Below are positions 51,426 to 60,089 of a DNA stretch of 64,000 bases, one piece after another. This stretch comes from Desulfomonile tiedjei DSM 6799. GTDB taxonomy: Bacteria > Desulfobacterota > Desulfomonilia > Desulfomonilales > Desulfomonilaceae. A program made the position numbers and the translations under genes. The notes beneath the pieces were generated by a model. It was not told the origin of the DNA. It did no database searches and was given only the letters and a program-made list of their open reading frames with translations. The DNA lies in NCBI RefSeq assembly GCF_000266945.1, contig NC_018025.1:868001-932000 (forward strand). Direction: 5' to 3'. Each line of letters starts with the position of its first letter. The first letter of the stretch is position 1.

Positions 51426-51491
51426 TAATTCGGGTTGGAACCAAAGGCACTATCCTTGTAACGACATACCTCACCATCCAAGGAGTCGCAA

Positions 51492-52469
51492 ATGCACTAC
51501 CCTCTTTATAGACCGAGAAGATTGAGGAAAAGTGAAGAATTTAGAAGGATGATCAGAGAAACGAGGCTGTCAGTAGACGATCTCGTTTCTCCTCTCTTTG
51601 TTGTGCCTGGCAAGAATGTCAAGAAGCCAATTTCGTCCATGCCGGGCAATTTCCAGATGTCCACCGACTTCATAGTGGAAGAAGTGCGAAAGATAAAAGG
51701 TTTGGGCATCCCGGCCGTCTTACTTTTCGGAATACCTGACAGCAAAGACGAATCTGCTTCGGGAGCTTTTGCCAAGGACGGAATCATCCAAACAGCAGTA
51801 GCAGAGATCAAGAATGCGGTTCCTGATATCATCGTCATTACCGATGTGTGTCTCTGCGAATACACCAGCCATGGTCACTGTGGTATGATCCGAGGCACGG
51901 AAGTCGACAACGACCCGAGTATCGACATCCTCGCCGAAACCGGTTTGTCCCATGCCGTTGCCGGAGCTGACATGGTGGCTCCTTCCGCTATGATGGACGG
52001 ACAGGTGTTCGCAATAAGAAAAGCCCTTGACCAAAATGGTTATGCGGGCACCCCCATCATGGCCTACTCAGCCAAGTATGCGTCATGTTTCTACGGTCCA
52101 TTCAGAGAAGCCGCTGAAAGCGCTCCACAATTCGGCGATAGAAAAACATACCAGATGGACCCGCCCAACAGCAACGAAGCCATGAGAGAAATTGCCCTGG
52201 ACATTGAAGAGGGTGCAGACATTATCATGGTGAAACCGGCTCTTCCATATCTCGACGTCATTCAAAGAGCTAAAGACATGTTTGATTTGCCGGTTGCAGC
52301 TTATAACGTCAGTGGCGAGTTTTCCATGATTAAGGCGGCAGCCAAACTAGGATGGATTGACGGAGATCGAGCCATGATGGAAGCGGTAACCGCGATTAAG
52401 AGGGCAGGAGCAGATATCATCATTACCTATTTTGCACCGGAGATAGCCAGGTTTCTTCAAGACCAGTAG
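51492..52469 (+). CDS. hemB: Porphobilinogen synthase (delta-aminolevulinate dehydratase)
   Basis: 325 aa, full length. It condenses two 5-aminolevulinate molecules to porphobilinogen, the common precursor of haem, sirohaem and cobalamin. Zn-type Cys cluster TDVCLCEYTSHGHC is present; the active-site Lys residues are in MAYSAKYAS and IMVKPALPYLD. AAGGAG precedes the ATG at 51492. No other haem gene is nearby. Its sigma-54 promoter match and dyad suggest control with the CoA-metabolism genes to the right, which is unusual for a housekeeping enzyme. Confidence 0.95.
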   Translation: MHYPLYRPRRLRKSEEFRRMIRETRLSVDDLVSPLFVVPGKNVKKPISSMPGNFQMSTDFIVEEVRKIKGLGIPAVLLFGIPDSKDESASGAFAKDGIIQTAVAEIKNAVPDIIVITDVCLCEYTSHGHCGMIRGTEVDNDPSIDILAETGLSHAVAGADMVAPSAMMDGQVFAIRKALDQNGYAGTPIMAYSAKYASCFYGPFREAAESAPQFGDRKTYQMDPPNSNEAMREIALDIEEGADIIMVKPALPYLDVIQRAKDMFDLPVAAYNVSGEFSMIKAAAKLGWIDGDRAMMEAVTAIKRAGADIIITYFAPEIARFLQDQ

Positions 52470-52614
52470 ACAAAGATTGCATATATAGCCAGCCGGTCCT
52501 CATATTATCTTAACGGTCAGGATGGCGTGGTCGTCACCGAAATGACGGTTGAAATCTGAGGGTTCCCATTTGCGGCCACGCTGTTGGCGAAGGAGAAATC
52601 TTCTCGATCGGCTG

Positions 52615-54576
52615 CTACCGGTCATGACCGTATTTTTCCAGCTTGCGATACAAGGTACTCCTGGAAATGCCCAATTTCTTGGCGATTTCATTCTTACTGA
52701 GCGTCGATTTGAGAAGTCTCAGTACCAGCTCACGTTCAACCGAGTCAATTCGTTCAGTCGCGTAGTCGCTATCATTACTCAATCGCTCATCAACAATTTC
52801 GGATGGCAGGAGACAACTGGTAAGTCGGTTAGTGGGAGCTATATTCATCATTCGTTCCAGCACGTTCTGCAACTCCCGCACATTTCCGGGCCAGTGATAC
52901 TGCATGAATTTTTCGAGGACATCATTGTCGACAGCGATAATTTCTTTGCCCATTGACATGCTGATTCTTCTAAGAAAGGAATCGACCAGGAAGGGAATGT
53001 CCGTCTTTCTTTTCCTGAGAGGTATCATCTGAAGCGTAAAAGCATTCAAGCGATAATACAAATCCTCCCTGAATGTGCCTTTTCTGACTTCCTCCTTCAA
53101 GTTTCTGTTGGTGGCGGCTATGATCCTGACATTTATCTTGGTCACTCTCGTCCCACCGACTCTTATTATGGATTTGTCCTCAATAATCCTTAATAGGGCC
53201 GTCTGTAATTCCAGCGGTGCATCGCCAATCTCGTCCAAGAAAATCGTGCCACCCTCGGCAAGCTCGAATTTCCCAGGGCATCCTCCTTTTCGGGAGCCTG
53301 TGAACGCACCGTCAGAATATCCGAAAAGCTCGCTGGAAATCAGATCCCGTGGAATGGTAACGCAGTTTACGGCAACATATGGACCATCACTCCGGCGGCT
53401 ACCATTATGAATCGCCTGAGCGAAGATATCTTTTCCGGTCCCGCTTTCCCCCAAGAGAAGAACGTTGGAATCAATCTGGGTCGCGATTCTAGCCAATTCT
53501 ACCGTTGCTAAGAAATCCGGATGATTTCCGATCACGTCCTCAAACTGGAAGTTGGCCTGAGCTCCCATCATTCTGGTAGCCAGAGTCCTTGCCCTCTTGA
53601 TCTCGTTGAGAATAATGAGCTTACCTATCACCTTATTCATGGAAACGATGGGGTTGCAGGTCAGCGTAAAATCGGCGAAAGAATTCTTGAATTGTATTCT
53701 TACCTCGATGTCCGTTAATGAATCATTATTGTTGATATGGTCTAATAGCTTGCTGTTGTTCCTTTGCCAAAGGGAGTTAATGTTCATAGCCGGGTGTCCG
53801 TCAGGGTGGGATCCAAAGAGTTTCTTGGCATTGTTGTTCATCAGCGAGATAGTCCCATCGGTATCAATGGCTATGATTATTTCCGGAATAGAGGAGATGA
53901 CTGTCCTTTGAAAACTGTCAGCAATCTGGCACTCGGCAAGCGCTTTTCTGAAGCGGTATTCGTTTTGGATCGCGGTGGCTGAGGCTACAACCATCCCCAG
54001 GGTATGCGGATGAGCCAGCTCGTGGTGGCCGGTCATATCTATGACGCCTACCAGATGACCCTCAGAATTGCGAATTGGCGCTCCGGAACATGTCCATCTC
54101 CGTGAGTTAATGCAGTAGTGTTCACAGCCACAAATCTGGAGAGGCTTTCGCAATGCCAGGACCGTACCCACCCCGTTCGATCCGGCAATCTCTTCTCTCC
54201 AACAGGCCCCGACGACGAATTGTCCCTGTTTGATGCTTTGCAGAATGTGATCGTCTCCCACAAGCTGTATCAGGAATCCGTCCGCATCTGCCAGCGCAAC
54301 GACGAAGCTCGATCCTTTGACAAACTCGTAGAGATGTTCCATGAAAGGGCGGCTGATTTCGATCAACTCGCTATTAGTTTCCAATAGATCGTCCAGCGCC
54401 TTTCCCTCAAGCACCAAAGGGATTGACACAAGGTACGGGTCGACTCCCTTTGATTTACATCTTTCCCATGCATCCAAAACCAGGGCTGAGATGATTGAGC
54501 GGTCAACTTCCCCCCCGCGCACGAACTTACGCCACTCACTGTAGATACTGTTAAACCGTTCGACAGTATCCAACAT
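52615..54576 (-). CDS. Sigma-54 activator, AcoR-like (GAF-PAS-AAA-Fis)
   Basis: 653 aa from the ATG at 54576, which has AAAGGAGG upstream (the frame is open further, to 54630, but without support). N-terminal GAF-type sensor (about 60-190: FMEHLYEFVKGSSFVVALADADGFLIQLVGDDHI, GSNGVGTVLALRKPLQICGCEHY), then PAS (about 205-305: VISSIPEIIIAIDTDGTISLMNNNAKKLFG), a sigma-54 AAA domain (GESGTGKD, SELFGYSDGAFTGS with Ser in the loop, GGTIFLDEIGD) and a Fis helix-turn-helix (LSKNEIAKKLGISRSTLYRKL). The AcoR class responds to acetoin- or acyl-type metabolites. It is divergent from the DUF362/CoA-transferase genes and convergent with hemB. Confidence 0.9.
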   Translation of the reverse strand: MLDTVERFNSIYSEWRKFVRGGEVDRSIISALVLDAWERCKSKGVDPYLVSIPLVLEGKALDDLLETNSELIEISRPFMEHLYEFVKGSSFVVALADADGFLIQLVGDDHILQSIKQGQFVVGACWREEIAGSNGVGTVLALRKPLQICGCEHYCINSRRWTCSGAPIRNSEGHLVGVIDMTGHHELAHPHTLGMVVASATAIQNEYRFRKALAECQIADSFQRTVISSIPEIIIAIDTDGTISLMNNNAKKLFGSHPDGHPAMNINSLWQRNNSKLLDHINNNDSLTDIEVRIQFKNSFADFTLTCNPIVSMNKVIGKLIILNEIKRARTLATRMMGAQANFQFEDVIGNHPDFLATVELARIATQIDSNVLLLGESGTGKDIFAQAIHNGSRRSDGPYVAVNCVTIPRDLISSELFGYSDGAFTGSRKGGCPGKFELAEGGTIFLDEIGDAPLELQTALLRIIEDKSIIRVGGTRVTKINVRIIAATNRNLKEEVRKGTFREDLYYRLNAFTLQMIPLRKRKTDIPFLVDSFLRRISMSMGKEIIAVDNDVLEKFMQYHWPGNVRELQNVLERMMNIAPTNRLTSCLLPSEIVDERLSNDSDYATERIDSVERELVLRLLKSTLSKNEIAKKLGISRSTLYRKLEKYGHDR

Positions 54577-54662
54577 AGCTTTCCTCCTTTGCACCGGCCG
54601 ATTATTCCGGTCCAAGAACGGAGCGTACACGGGAATCTTATGGAGAGGTCACGTAGCATTTT

Positions 54663-54701
54663 TGTCCCAACTTGAGACAACGTGTGTCTCGCAACGGGAC
54701 A
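54663..54701. promoter_or_regulatory. Nested palindrome, candidate activator site
   Basis: TGTCCC (54663-54668) and GGGACA (54696-54701) enclose TTGAGACA (54672-54679) and TGTCTCGCAA (54685-54694). It lies between the divergent regulator and DUF362 genes, 83-120 bp upstream of the sigma-54 match. Confidence 0.55.
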
Positions 54702-54783
54702 GTTATACTTCACCACAAACTGAGACGGAAAGCAAGCGCATTCCCAGTTTGTTGTAATCACTGACAAAAGCAGGATCTTCTAA

Positions 54784-54800
54784 TTGGCATACTAAGTGCT
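54784..54800 (+). promoter_or_regulatory. Sigma-54 promoter of the DUF362/CoA-transferase operon
   Basis: TTGGCATACTAAGTGCT has GG (54786-54787) and GC (54798-54799) at the required spacing. The DUF362 gene starts 224 bp downstream, leaving a long leader. Confidence 0.6.
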
Positions 54801-55023
54801 AATTGAATCTGCATAGCCCACTGACGATTCGGTTCAGATGTGAAGCATGCGTTTGAATATGTAGGTCCGTTTCAACTGAAGCAAAGCCATGAACCGTATC
54901 CGTCGTGGTTCAGGTTGCATCCCGGTCCGCAGTGACTACGGGTCGGGATGCCAGACAGAATAACAGCGTAACAGATACCCAGAGATTCCCGACGATAATT
55001 CCCTCCACAGGAGTAAGCGTGAC

Positions 55024-56346
55024 ATGAACAAATCAAAGGTAGCGATAGTTCGTTACGAGACCCCGCTTGCGTCCGTTCGCAGAGCCATTGACCTGTGCCA
55101 CGGACTCGATCATCTTCCCGCTTCAGCAAAGGTCTTCATCAAACCAAACATTGTCTATTGGAGTAAGACTGCTCCTTTTCCCAAGTGGGGAGTCGTTACC
55201 ACTTCTCGTGTGGTGCACGACATGGTCGTCTTGCTTAAGGAGCGAGGAATCGACGACATCTCAATCGGCGAAGGAACCGTAGTTTATTTCCCCAAGGACC
55301 GCGAGACAGCGCAGCATGCGTTTGAAACCCTTGGCTACAATGTCCTCAAGAAACGTTACGGCGTTAAAACGGTAGATATTTTCGCGGGCGCATTCGAAAA
55401 AGTAGACCTTGGAGACGGTGTCGAGTTCAACTTCAATGCCGACATTCTCCATAGCGACTTTGTTGTGGACATTCCCGTTCTTAAGACGCATGCCCAGACG
55501 GTAGTCAGTCTTGGGATCAAAAACATAAAAGGCGTGATCGACATGAAATCCCGCAGGAAGTGCCATTCTGCGGATCCTGAGAGAAATCTGCACTTCCTGG
55601 TGTCGAAGCTGGCCAATAAGATACCGCCGTCCGTCACTGTTTTGGACGGAATCTTCACCAACGAACGGGGCCCCGGATTCGATGGGAGGATGAGAAGAAG
55701 CAATATCCTGGTCGCCTCGGCGGATATGTTTGCAGCGGACAAGGTCGGCGCCAAGATACTCGGTTATGAGCCTTCCGACGTGCCGCATTTGGTCTACGCA
55801 GCCGCGGAAAGAGGAAGATGCCTGGACTTGTCGGATGTCGAGGTGATGGGAGAAACGATAGAGGACGTGGGCCTCAAACTCGAATATTCTTTCGCGTATA
55901 ACGCGTCCGACACTTTACCGGCTCCTATGGAAAAAATGGGGCTTAAGGGGGTGGCTTATCCAAAATACGATCTCAGTATGTGCACGTACTGCTCCTATAT
56001 CACCGGTGTGAATCTCACCGCTATTGCCCGCGCTTGGAAAGGAGAACCTTGGGACGATGTAGAAATCCTTACCGGAAAGGTTATGAAGCCGACTCCGGGA
56101 AAGAAGACAATTCTCCTTGGAAGATGCTTGTACGAGGCCAACAAAAATCATCCCGATATAGACAAAATGATCGTAATAAAGTCATGCCCTCCTTCACCGG
56201 ATGCTGTTGTCAAAGCACTGCATCAAGTCGGAATACAGGTGGATCCGGCTCTGTTCGAGAACGTTGATGCGGCACCGGGGATGTACATGAAGAGGTACGA
56301 GGGAAAGCCCGAGTTTGATGAATCTCTCTTCAAGGTTGATGCCTGA
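55024..56346 (+). CDS. DUF362 protein
   Basis: 440 aa. The DUF362 core is visible: VFIKPNIVYWSKTAPFPKWGVVTTSRVVHDMVVLLKERGIDDISIGEG, DFVVDIPVLKTHAQTVVSLGIKNIKGVIDMKSRRKCH and DGIFTNERGPGFDGRMRRSNILVASADMFAADKVGAKILGYEP. DUF362 proteins occur in many anaerobes, often with Fe-S domains; the biochemical role is not known. This copy lacks a ferredoxin extension but has a Cys pair in MCTYCSYITGV. AGGAG lies upstream. First gene after the sigma-54 promoter and separated by 303 bp from the CoA-transferase. Confidence 0.8.
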   Translation: MNKSKVAIVRYETPLASVRRAIDLCHGLDHLPASAKVFIKPNIVYWSKTAPFPKWGVVTTSRVVHDMVVLLKERGIDDISIGEGTVVYFPKDRETAQHAFETLGYNVLKKRYGVKTVDIFAGAFEKVDLGDGVEFNFNADILHSDFVVDIPVLKTHAQTVVSLGIKNIKGVIDMKSRRKCHSADPERNLHFLVSKLANKIPPSVTVLDGIFTNERGPGFDGRMRRSNILVASADMFAADKVGAKILGYEPSDVPHLVYAAAERGRCLDLSDVEVMGETIEDVGLKLEYSFAYNASDTLPAPMEKMGLKGVAYPKYDLSMCTYCSYITGVNLTAIARAWKGEPWDDVEILTGKVMKPTPGKKTILLGRCLYEANKNHPDIDKMIVIKSCPPSPDAVVKALHQVGIQVDPALFENVDAAPGMYMKRYEGKPEFDESLFKVDA

Positions 56347-56649
56347 CCGGGCACGGAGGTGAACCTGAAGGCGATTACGAGAGTTCTATCGTCATAGATG
56401 ACTCTTACAGGGGCCGATTTCGCTTGAGGTTACAGCATGTCGTACGCCAATGTTTAGGGAAGCAAATTTTCCCGCGTAGTGGCATCTGAGACATGTCTGG
56501 AGGAAATGAATTCGAAGAGTCCGCTTCCTTGGCACATGCGGATGTTAATGCCAACTGAGTGCCTCAAAAGCGCAGTCCCGTACGATTGTCACTATAAAGG
56601 CAAGCAGTTGCGAATCTACAGACCTTAATAAACAGGGAGACTGGAAACA
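56347..56649. other. Spacer between DUF362 and CoA-transferase genes with a TGAGACA palindrome
   Basis: 303 bp without a gene. It contains TGAGACATGTCTGG (56487-56500), the third occurrence of the dyad. TTGGCAC at 56529-56535 is a good -24 element but no correctly spaced -12 follows, so a separate promoter is only possible. Confidence 0.4.
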
Positions 56650-57579
56650 ATGAGTACCGAAGATACCAAGAAGTCTTTGGACAAGAGGATGAGCCTCAAA
56701 GAGGCAATTTCCCGTTTCGTTTTCGACGGTTGTTCCATCGTCTTTAGCGGCATGGGTGGCCAGCAGGTCGTAGCGCCAACCTATGAGATATTGAGGCAAG
56801 GACAGAAGAACCTGACATTGATAGGCGATAGCCCCTGTGAGTGTGGGGATTATCTCATCGGCACGGGACAAGTAAAGCGAATCGAAGTGGCCTGGCTAGC
56901 GTTTGCCGTGGCAGGGGTCAGTCCCAACTACCGGCGAGCTGTCGAACGGGGCATACCGGGAAAAATAGAAGTTTACGAGTTTTCGAACTACACCATGGGA
57001 CTCCGGTTAATGGCGGGGGCTCTTAACATTCCCTTCATGCCTACCAGGTCTCTCATAGGTTCATCTATCGCAGAGTACAACGAGATGATCAAGATTATCG
57101 ACGATCCTTACGGGAATGGGAAAGTGGCTTTGGTTCCGGCAGCAACTCCCGATGTTGCGATCGTACACGTCAACAGGGCTGACAAACTGGGAAATTCGCA
57201 GTTCCTGGGCTTCTCTTCCAACGCGGAGAATATGGCCAGGGCGGCGAAATCAACCATAGTCACTTGCGAAGAAGTTGTCTCAACCGATGAAATACGAAAA
57301 GCGCCAGGACTCACAGGCATCCCTCAGTACGTGGTCGATGCGGTAGTAGAGGTCCCTTACTGCTGCCACCCCTGGAACATGCCTTATGCATATGCCTACG
57401 ATATTCCGTTTCATATGGAGATGATGGCGGAAATAGAAACGGAGGAAGGGTTCAAGGCCCGTATGGATGAATGGGTAATGGGCTGCAAAGATCATGAAGA
57501 TTACTGCGAGAAGGTTGGTTGGAACCGCTTGAGAAAGCTTACACAGATTGAGAGGAAATTCTGTAAGTGCGCTTCCTAA
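56650..57579 (+). CDS. CoA-transferase subunit A (family I, glutaconate/IpdA-like)
   Basis: 309 aa. The alpha-type fold begins MSLKEAISRFVFDGCSIVFSGMGGQQVVAPTYEIL, with the glycine-rich CoA loop SGMGG, and later ALVPAATPDVAIVHVNRADKLGNSQFLGFSSNAENMARAAK. Subunit A forms the CoA-binding half; the catalytic Glu is in subunit B, encoded 50 bp downstream. Together they transfer CoA from acetyl- or succinyl-CoA to a carboxylic acid. The AbfD and thiolase genes suggest a C4 hydroxyacid substrate. Confidence 0.85.
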   Translation: MSTEDTKKSLDKRMSLKEAISRFVFDGCSIVFSGMGGQQVVAPTYEILRQGQKNLTLIGDSPCECGDYLIGTGQVKRIEVAWLAFAVAGVSPNYRRAVERGIPGKIEVYEFSNYTMGLRLMAGALNIPFMPTRSLIGSSIAEYNEMIKIIDDPYGNGKVALVPAATPDVAIVHVNRADKLGNSQFLGFSSNAENMARAAKSTIVTCEEVVSTDEIRKAPGLTGIPQYVVDAVVEVPYCCHPWNMPYAYAYDIPFHMEMMAEIETEEGFKARMDEWVMGCKDHEDYCEKVGWNRLRKLTQIERKFCKCAS

Positions 57580-57629
57580 CATCAATCAAAGAGTAGCTGC
57601 AACGAAGAAGAATCTTGAAGGAGTGAGTC

Positions 57630-58505
57630 GTGAGCACAAATAACAAAGAATATGCCGAGGATTATACGCTTCAAGAGTTACTGGTCGTATCTGCGGCCAG
57701 AGAAATCAAGGACAACGAAGTCGTGTTTGTGGGCGTCGGCATTCCGTGTCTGGGTGCGCTGGTTGCCAAACTAACCCATGCGCCGAATGTTACCATGGTG
57801 ATGGAGGCTGGATGCATTGGACCCACGCCGTACAGACTGATCCTTGGTATAGGGGACAACTCGTGCATAGAAAACGCCATATGCGTCACCTCCCTTTGGA
57901 GGGCGTTCGCGGACCAACAGCGGGGCTACTTCGATCTGGGGATGCTAGGTGGCGCTCAAGTAGACAAATACGGCAATCTCAACAGCACCGCGATCTTTGG
58001 TGACGGAGACTACAACCGCCCCAGAACGAGATTGCCGGGAAGCGGCGGAGCTAACGATATTGCCGTTTCCGCGCAAAGAACTCTGATTATGATGAATCAA
58101 CAAAAACGGCGATTCTTGGAGAAGGTCGATTATGTGACCTCTCCAGGATATCTCGATGGCCCAGGCTCACGGGAGAAATGCAGCTATCCCGGAAAGGGGC
58201 CATCGGTCATCATCTCGAACATGGCCATTTTTCGGTTCGATCCTGAGACAAAAGAGGCGTACCTCGATTCAGTCCATCCCAAGGTCACGGCTGACGATGT
58301 CAAGAAGGAAGTCTCCTGGGATCTTAAAATTTCCCCCGACTTGAAAACCACTGAGCCTCCTACCAAGAACGAAGTGGATCTCATCCGACTTCTTGACTCG
58401 GAAAAGATCTATACCGGTGGTGGACTGAAGAGTCTTACTTTCGACAACTATCTCAAGATGCTGGACTCCTCGTATGAAAAGCTGAAATCGATGTTTGTTT
58501 GCTAA
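57630..58505 (+). CDS. CoA-transferase subunit B (glutaconate/IpdB-like)
   Basis: 291 aa from a GTG at 57630 with AAGGAG upstream. NEVVFVGVGIPCLGALVAKLTHAPNVTMVMEAGCIGP contains the Glu expected at the active site in the subunit B position. Later LGGAQVDKYGNLNSTAIFGD and RLPGSGGANDIAVSAQRTLIMM match the family. It forms a heteromer with the upstream subunit. Confidence 0.87.
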   Translation: MSTNNKEYAEDYTLQELLVVSAAREIKDNEVVFVGVGIPCLGALVAKLTHAPNVTMVMEAGCIGPTPYRLILGIGDNSCIENAICVTSLWRAFADQQRGYFDLGMLGGAQVDKYGNLNSTAIFGDGDYNRPRTRLPGSGGANDIAVSAQRTLIMMNQQKRRFLEKVDYVTSPGYLDGPGSREKCSYPGKGPSVIISNMAIFRFDPETKEAYLDSVHPKVTADDVKKEVSWDLKISPDLKTTEPPTKNEVDLIRLLDSEKIYTGGGLKSLTFDNYLKMLDSSYEKLKSMFVC

Positions 58506-58592
58506 GGCGCGGCCTTTATGAGGGAATCCGACGAGGTTACACGATTATATCAGTGCTGCGACTTGAGCTTGCAAAAACAGGGGTATCAAACG

Positions 58593-59798
58593 GTGAATAT
58601 AAAAGAAGTTGTTGTTGTCAGCGCATGCCGGACGGCAATCGGCGACTTTCTCGGTGGATTGAAGGATGTACCGGCAAGAGACCTTGCTATCGTCGTAGGG
58701 AAGGGCGCAGTGGAGAGAGCCGGAATCTTGCCTGAGATGATTGATGAAATATGCATGGGACAGATCTACAGCGCTATGCAAGGCTCACTGCCGGCCAGAC
58801 AGGTTGCTATGCAAATCGGTCTGCCGTTCAGGAGCGCGGCTGTCACGGTGAATCAGAATTGCTCTTCCGGTATGAGGGCTGTTGAGATCGCCAGCCACAA
58901 TATCATGCTGGGAGAAACCGAAATTGCTTTGGCAGTGGGAGTGGAGAGCATGAGCAGCGCTCCGTATCTGATTCCAAAAGCCAGAAGCGGCTATCGAATG
59001 GGTCCTGGGAGCATAGAGGATCACATGCTTCATGACGGGTTGGTAGATGAGCTGGTCCCCGGGCACATGGGTGTGACTGCCGAAAATGTCGCTGAAAAGT
59101 ATGGCATCAGTAGGAAGGAATGCGATGATCTCGCTTTTATCAGCCACACCCGGGCAGTCGGCGCCATCGATAAAGGGCTCTTCGACCGTGAGATCGTACC
59201 AGTCGAAATCCGGACAAGAAAAGGCGTCACGGTTTTTTCCGTCGACGAGCATCCGATTCGGGACGTTAGCCTTGAGAAGATGAGTCAACTGCCCACAGTC
59301 TTTAAAAAGGACGGGGTTGTCACGGCAGCCAATGCATCAGGCATCAACGATGGAGCATCCGCAGTAGTGCTCATGTCCAAGGATAAGGCAAGAGATCTCG
59401 GCATCAAGCCTCTTATGAAGTTGCTCAGTATCTGCAGTGAGGGTTGCGACCCCAAGCTGATGGGGATCGGTCCAGCCTTTGCCATTCCTAAATGTCTCGG
59501 ACAAGCGGGTCTGCGATTTGACGACATTGAGTACTGGGAAATTAATGAAGCATTTGCAGCCCAGTGGCTCGGCGTCGGAAGGGTTCTCAAGTCCGATCAT
59601 GGCATAGAGCTGGATATGGAGAAAGTAAATCATCACGGCTCAGGCATAGCATTGGGGCATCCTGTGGGTAACACGGGGGTGCGAATTATCGTGACCCTTT
59701 ATTACGAAATGGCGAGATTGGGGCTCACAACGGGTGGAGCTTCTCTGTGCGTGGGCGGAGGACCGGCTATGGCGTCTCTCTGGACAACAGACGTGTGA
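58593..59798 (+). CDS. Thiolase (acetyl-CoA acetyltransferase family)
   Basis: 401 aa from a GTG at 58593 (AGGGG upstream), where the family N-terminus VVVVSACRTAIGDFLGGLKD starts; an in-frame ATG at 58518 would add 25 unlikely residues. The nucleophile Cys is in VNQNCSSGMRAVE, the His in GIALGHPVGNTGVRI and the second Cys in ASLCVGGGPAMASLW. It cleaves acetoacetyl-CoA (or the reverse). Expected last step after 4-hydroxybutyryl-CoA to crotonyl-CoA conversion. Confidence 0.93.
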   Translation: MNIKEVVVVSACRTAIGDFLGGLKDVPARDLAIVVGKGAVERAGILPEMIDEICMGQIYSAMQGSLPARQVAMQIGLPFRSAAVTVNQNCSSGMRAVEIASHNIMLGETEIALAVGVESMSSAPYLIPKARSGYRMGPGSIEDHMLHDGLVDELVPGHMGVTAENVAEKYGISRKECDDLAFISHTRAVGAIDKGLFDREIVPVEIRTRKGVTVFSVDEHPIRDVSLEKMSQLPTVFKKDGVVTAANASGINDGASAVVLMSKDKARDLGIKPLMKLLSICSEGCDPKLMGIGPAFAIPKCLGQAGLRFDDIEYWEINEAFAAQWLGVGRVLKSDHGIELDMEKVNHHGSGIALGHPVGNTGVRIIVTLYYEMARLGLTTGGASLCVGGGPAMASLWTTDV

Positions 59799-60079
59799 AC
59801 CACCGTATGGCGCCGAAGAGGGTGGCATTGAAGTACTGTGGCGGCTGCGATCCAGGTTTTGACCGCGTCGAGTATTTCAATCGTGTTCGATCTGCTGCCG
59901 GAGAGGCTATTGAGTGGGTCACGCTGGAGGATTCCGACTTCGGAGCCATTCTGGTGATCTCCGGATGTGAGACCGCCTGTCCCGGAGTAAGCATCGATCC
60001 TTCAGCCTATCACTGCATTGTGTCCGTCAAGGACGACAGATTCGATCCTCAAGAAGTCGTTGACACTCTCTTGAAGTGA
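59795..60079 (+). CDS. Small Cys-motif protein between thiolase and AbfD
   Basis: 94 aa if started at a GTG (59795) overlapping the thiolase stop as GTGA; 90 aa if from the ATG at 59807. It contains ALKYCGGCDPGFDRVEYFNRVRSAAG and VISGCETACPG. CGGC..DR and CxxxCPG suggest an Fe-S or thiol site, but no cluster family is certain. I recall small proteins of this CGGCNP form in anaerobe loci without a known function. Location makes it a candidate accessory to AbfD, such as cluster delivery or activation. Confidence 0.65.
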   Translation: MNHRMAPKRVALKYCGGCDPGFDRVEYFNRVRSAAGEAIEWVTLEDSDFGAILVISGCETACPGVSIDPSAYHCIVSVKDDRFDPQEVVDTLLK

Positions 60080-60089
60080 AGGAAAAGCT

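Noticed and set aside
51322-51525. 67-codon frame before hemB
   Set aside because: It spans the sigma-54 promoter and overlaps the hemB start in another frame; no support.
56529-56545. Sigma-54 promoter before the CoA-transferase genes (TTGGCAC)
   Set aside because: The -12 GC does not occur at the needed distance; only the -24 half is good.
58518-58592. N-terminal extension of the thiolase from the ATG at 58518
   Set aside because: Thiolases begin at the VVVVSACRTAIG strand; the extra 25 residues have no family match.
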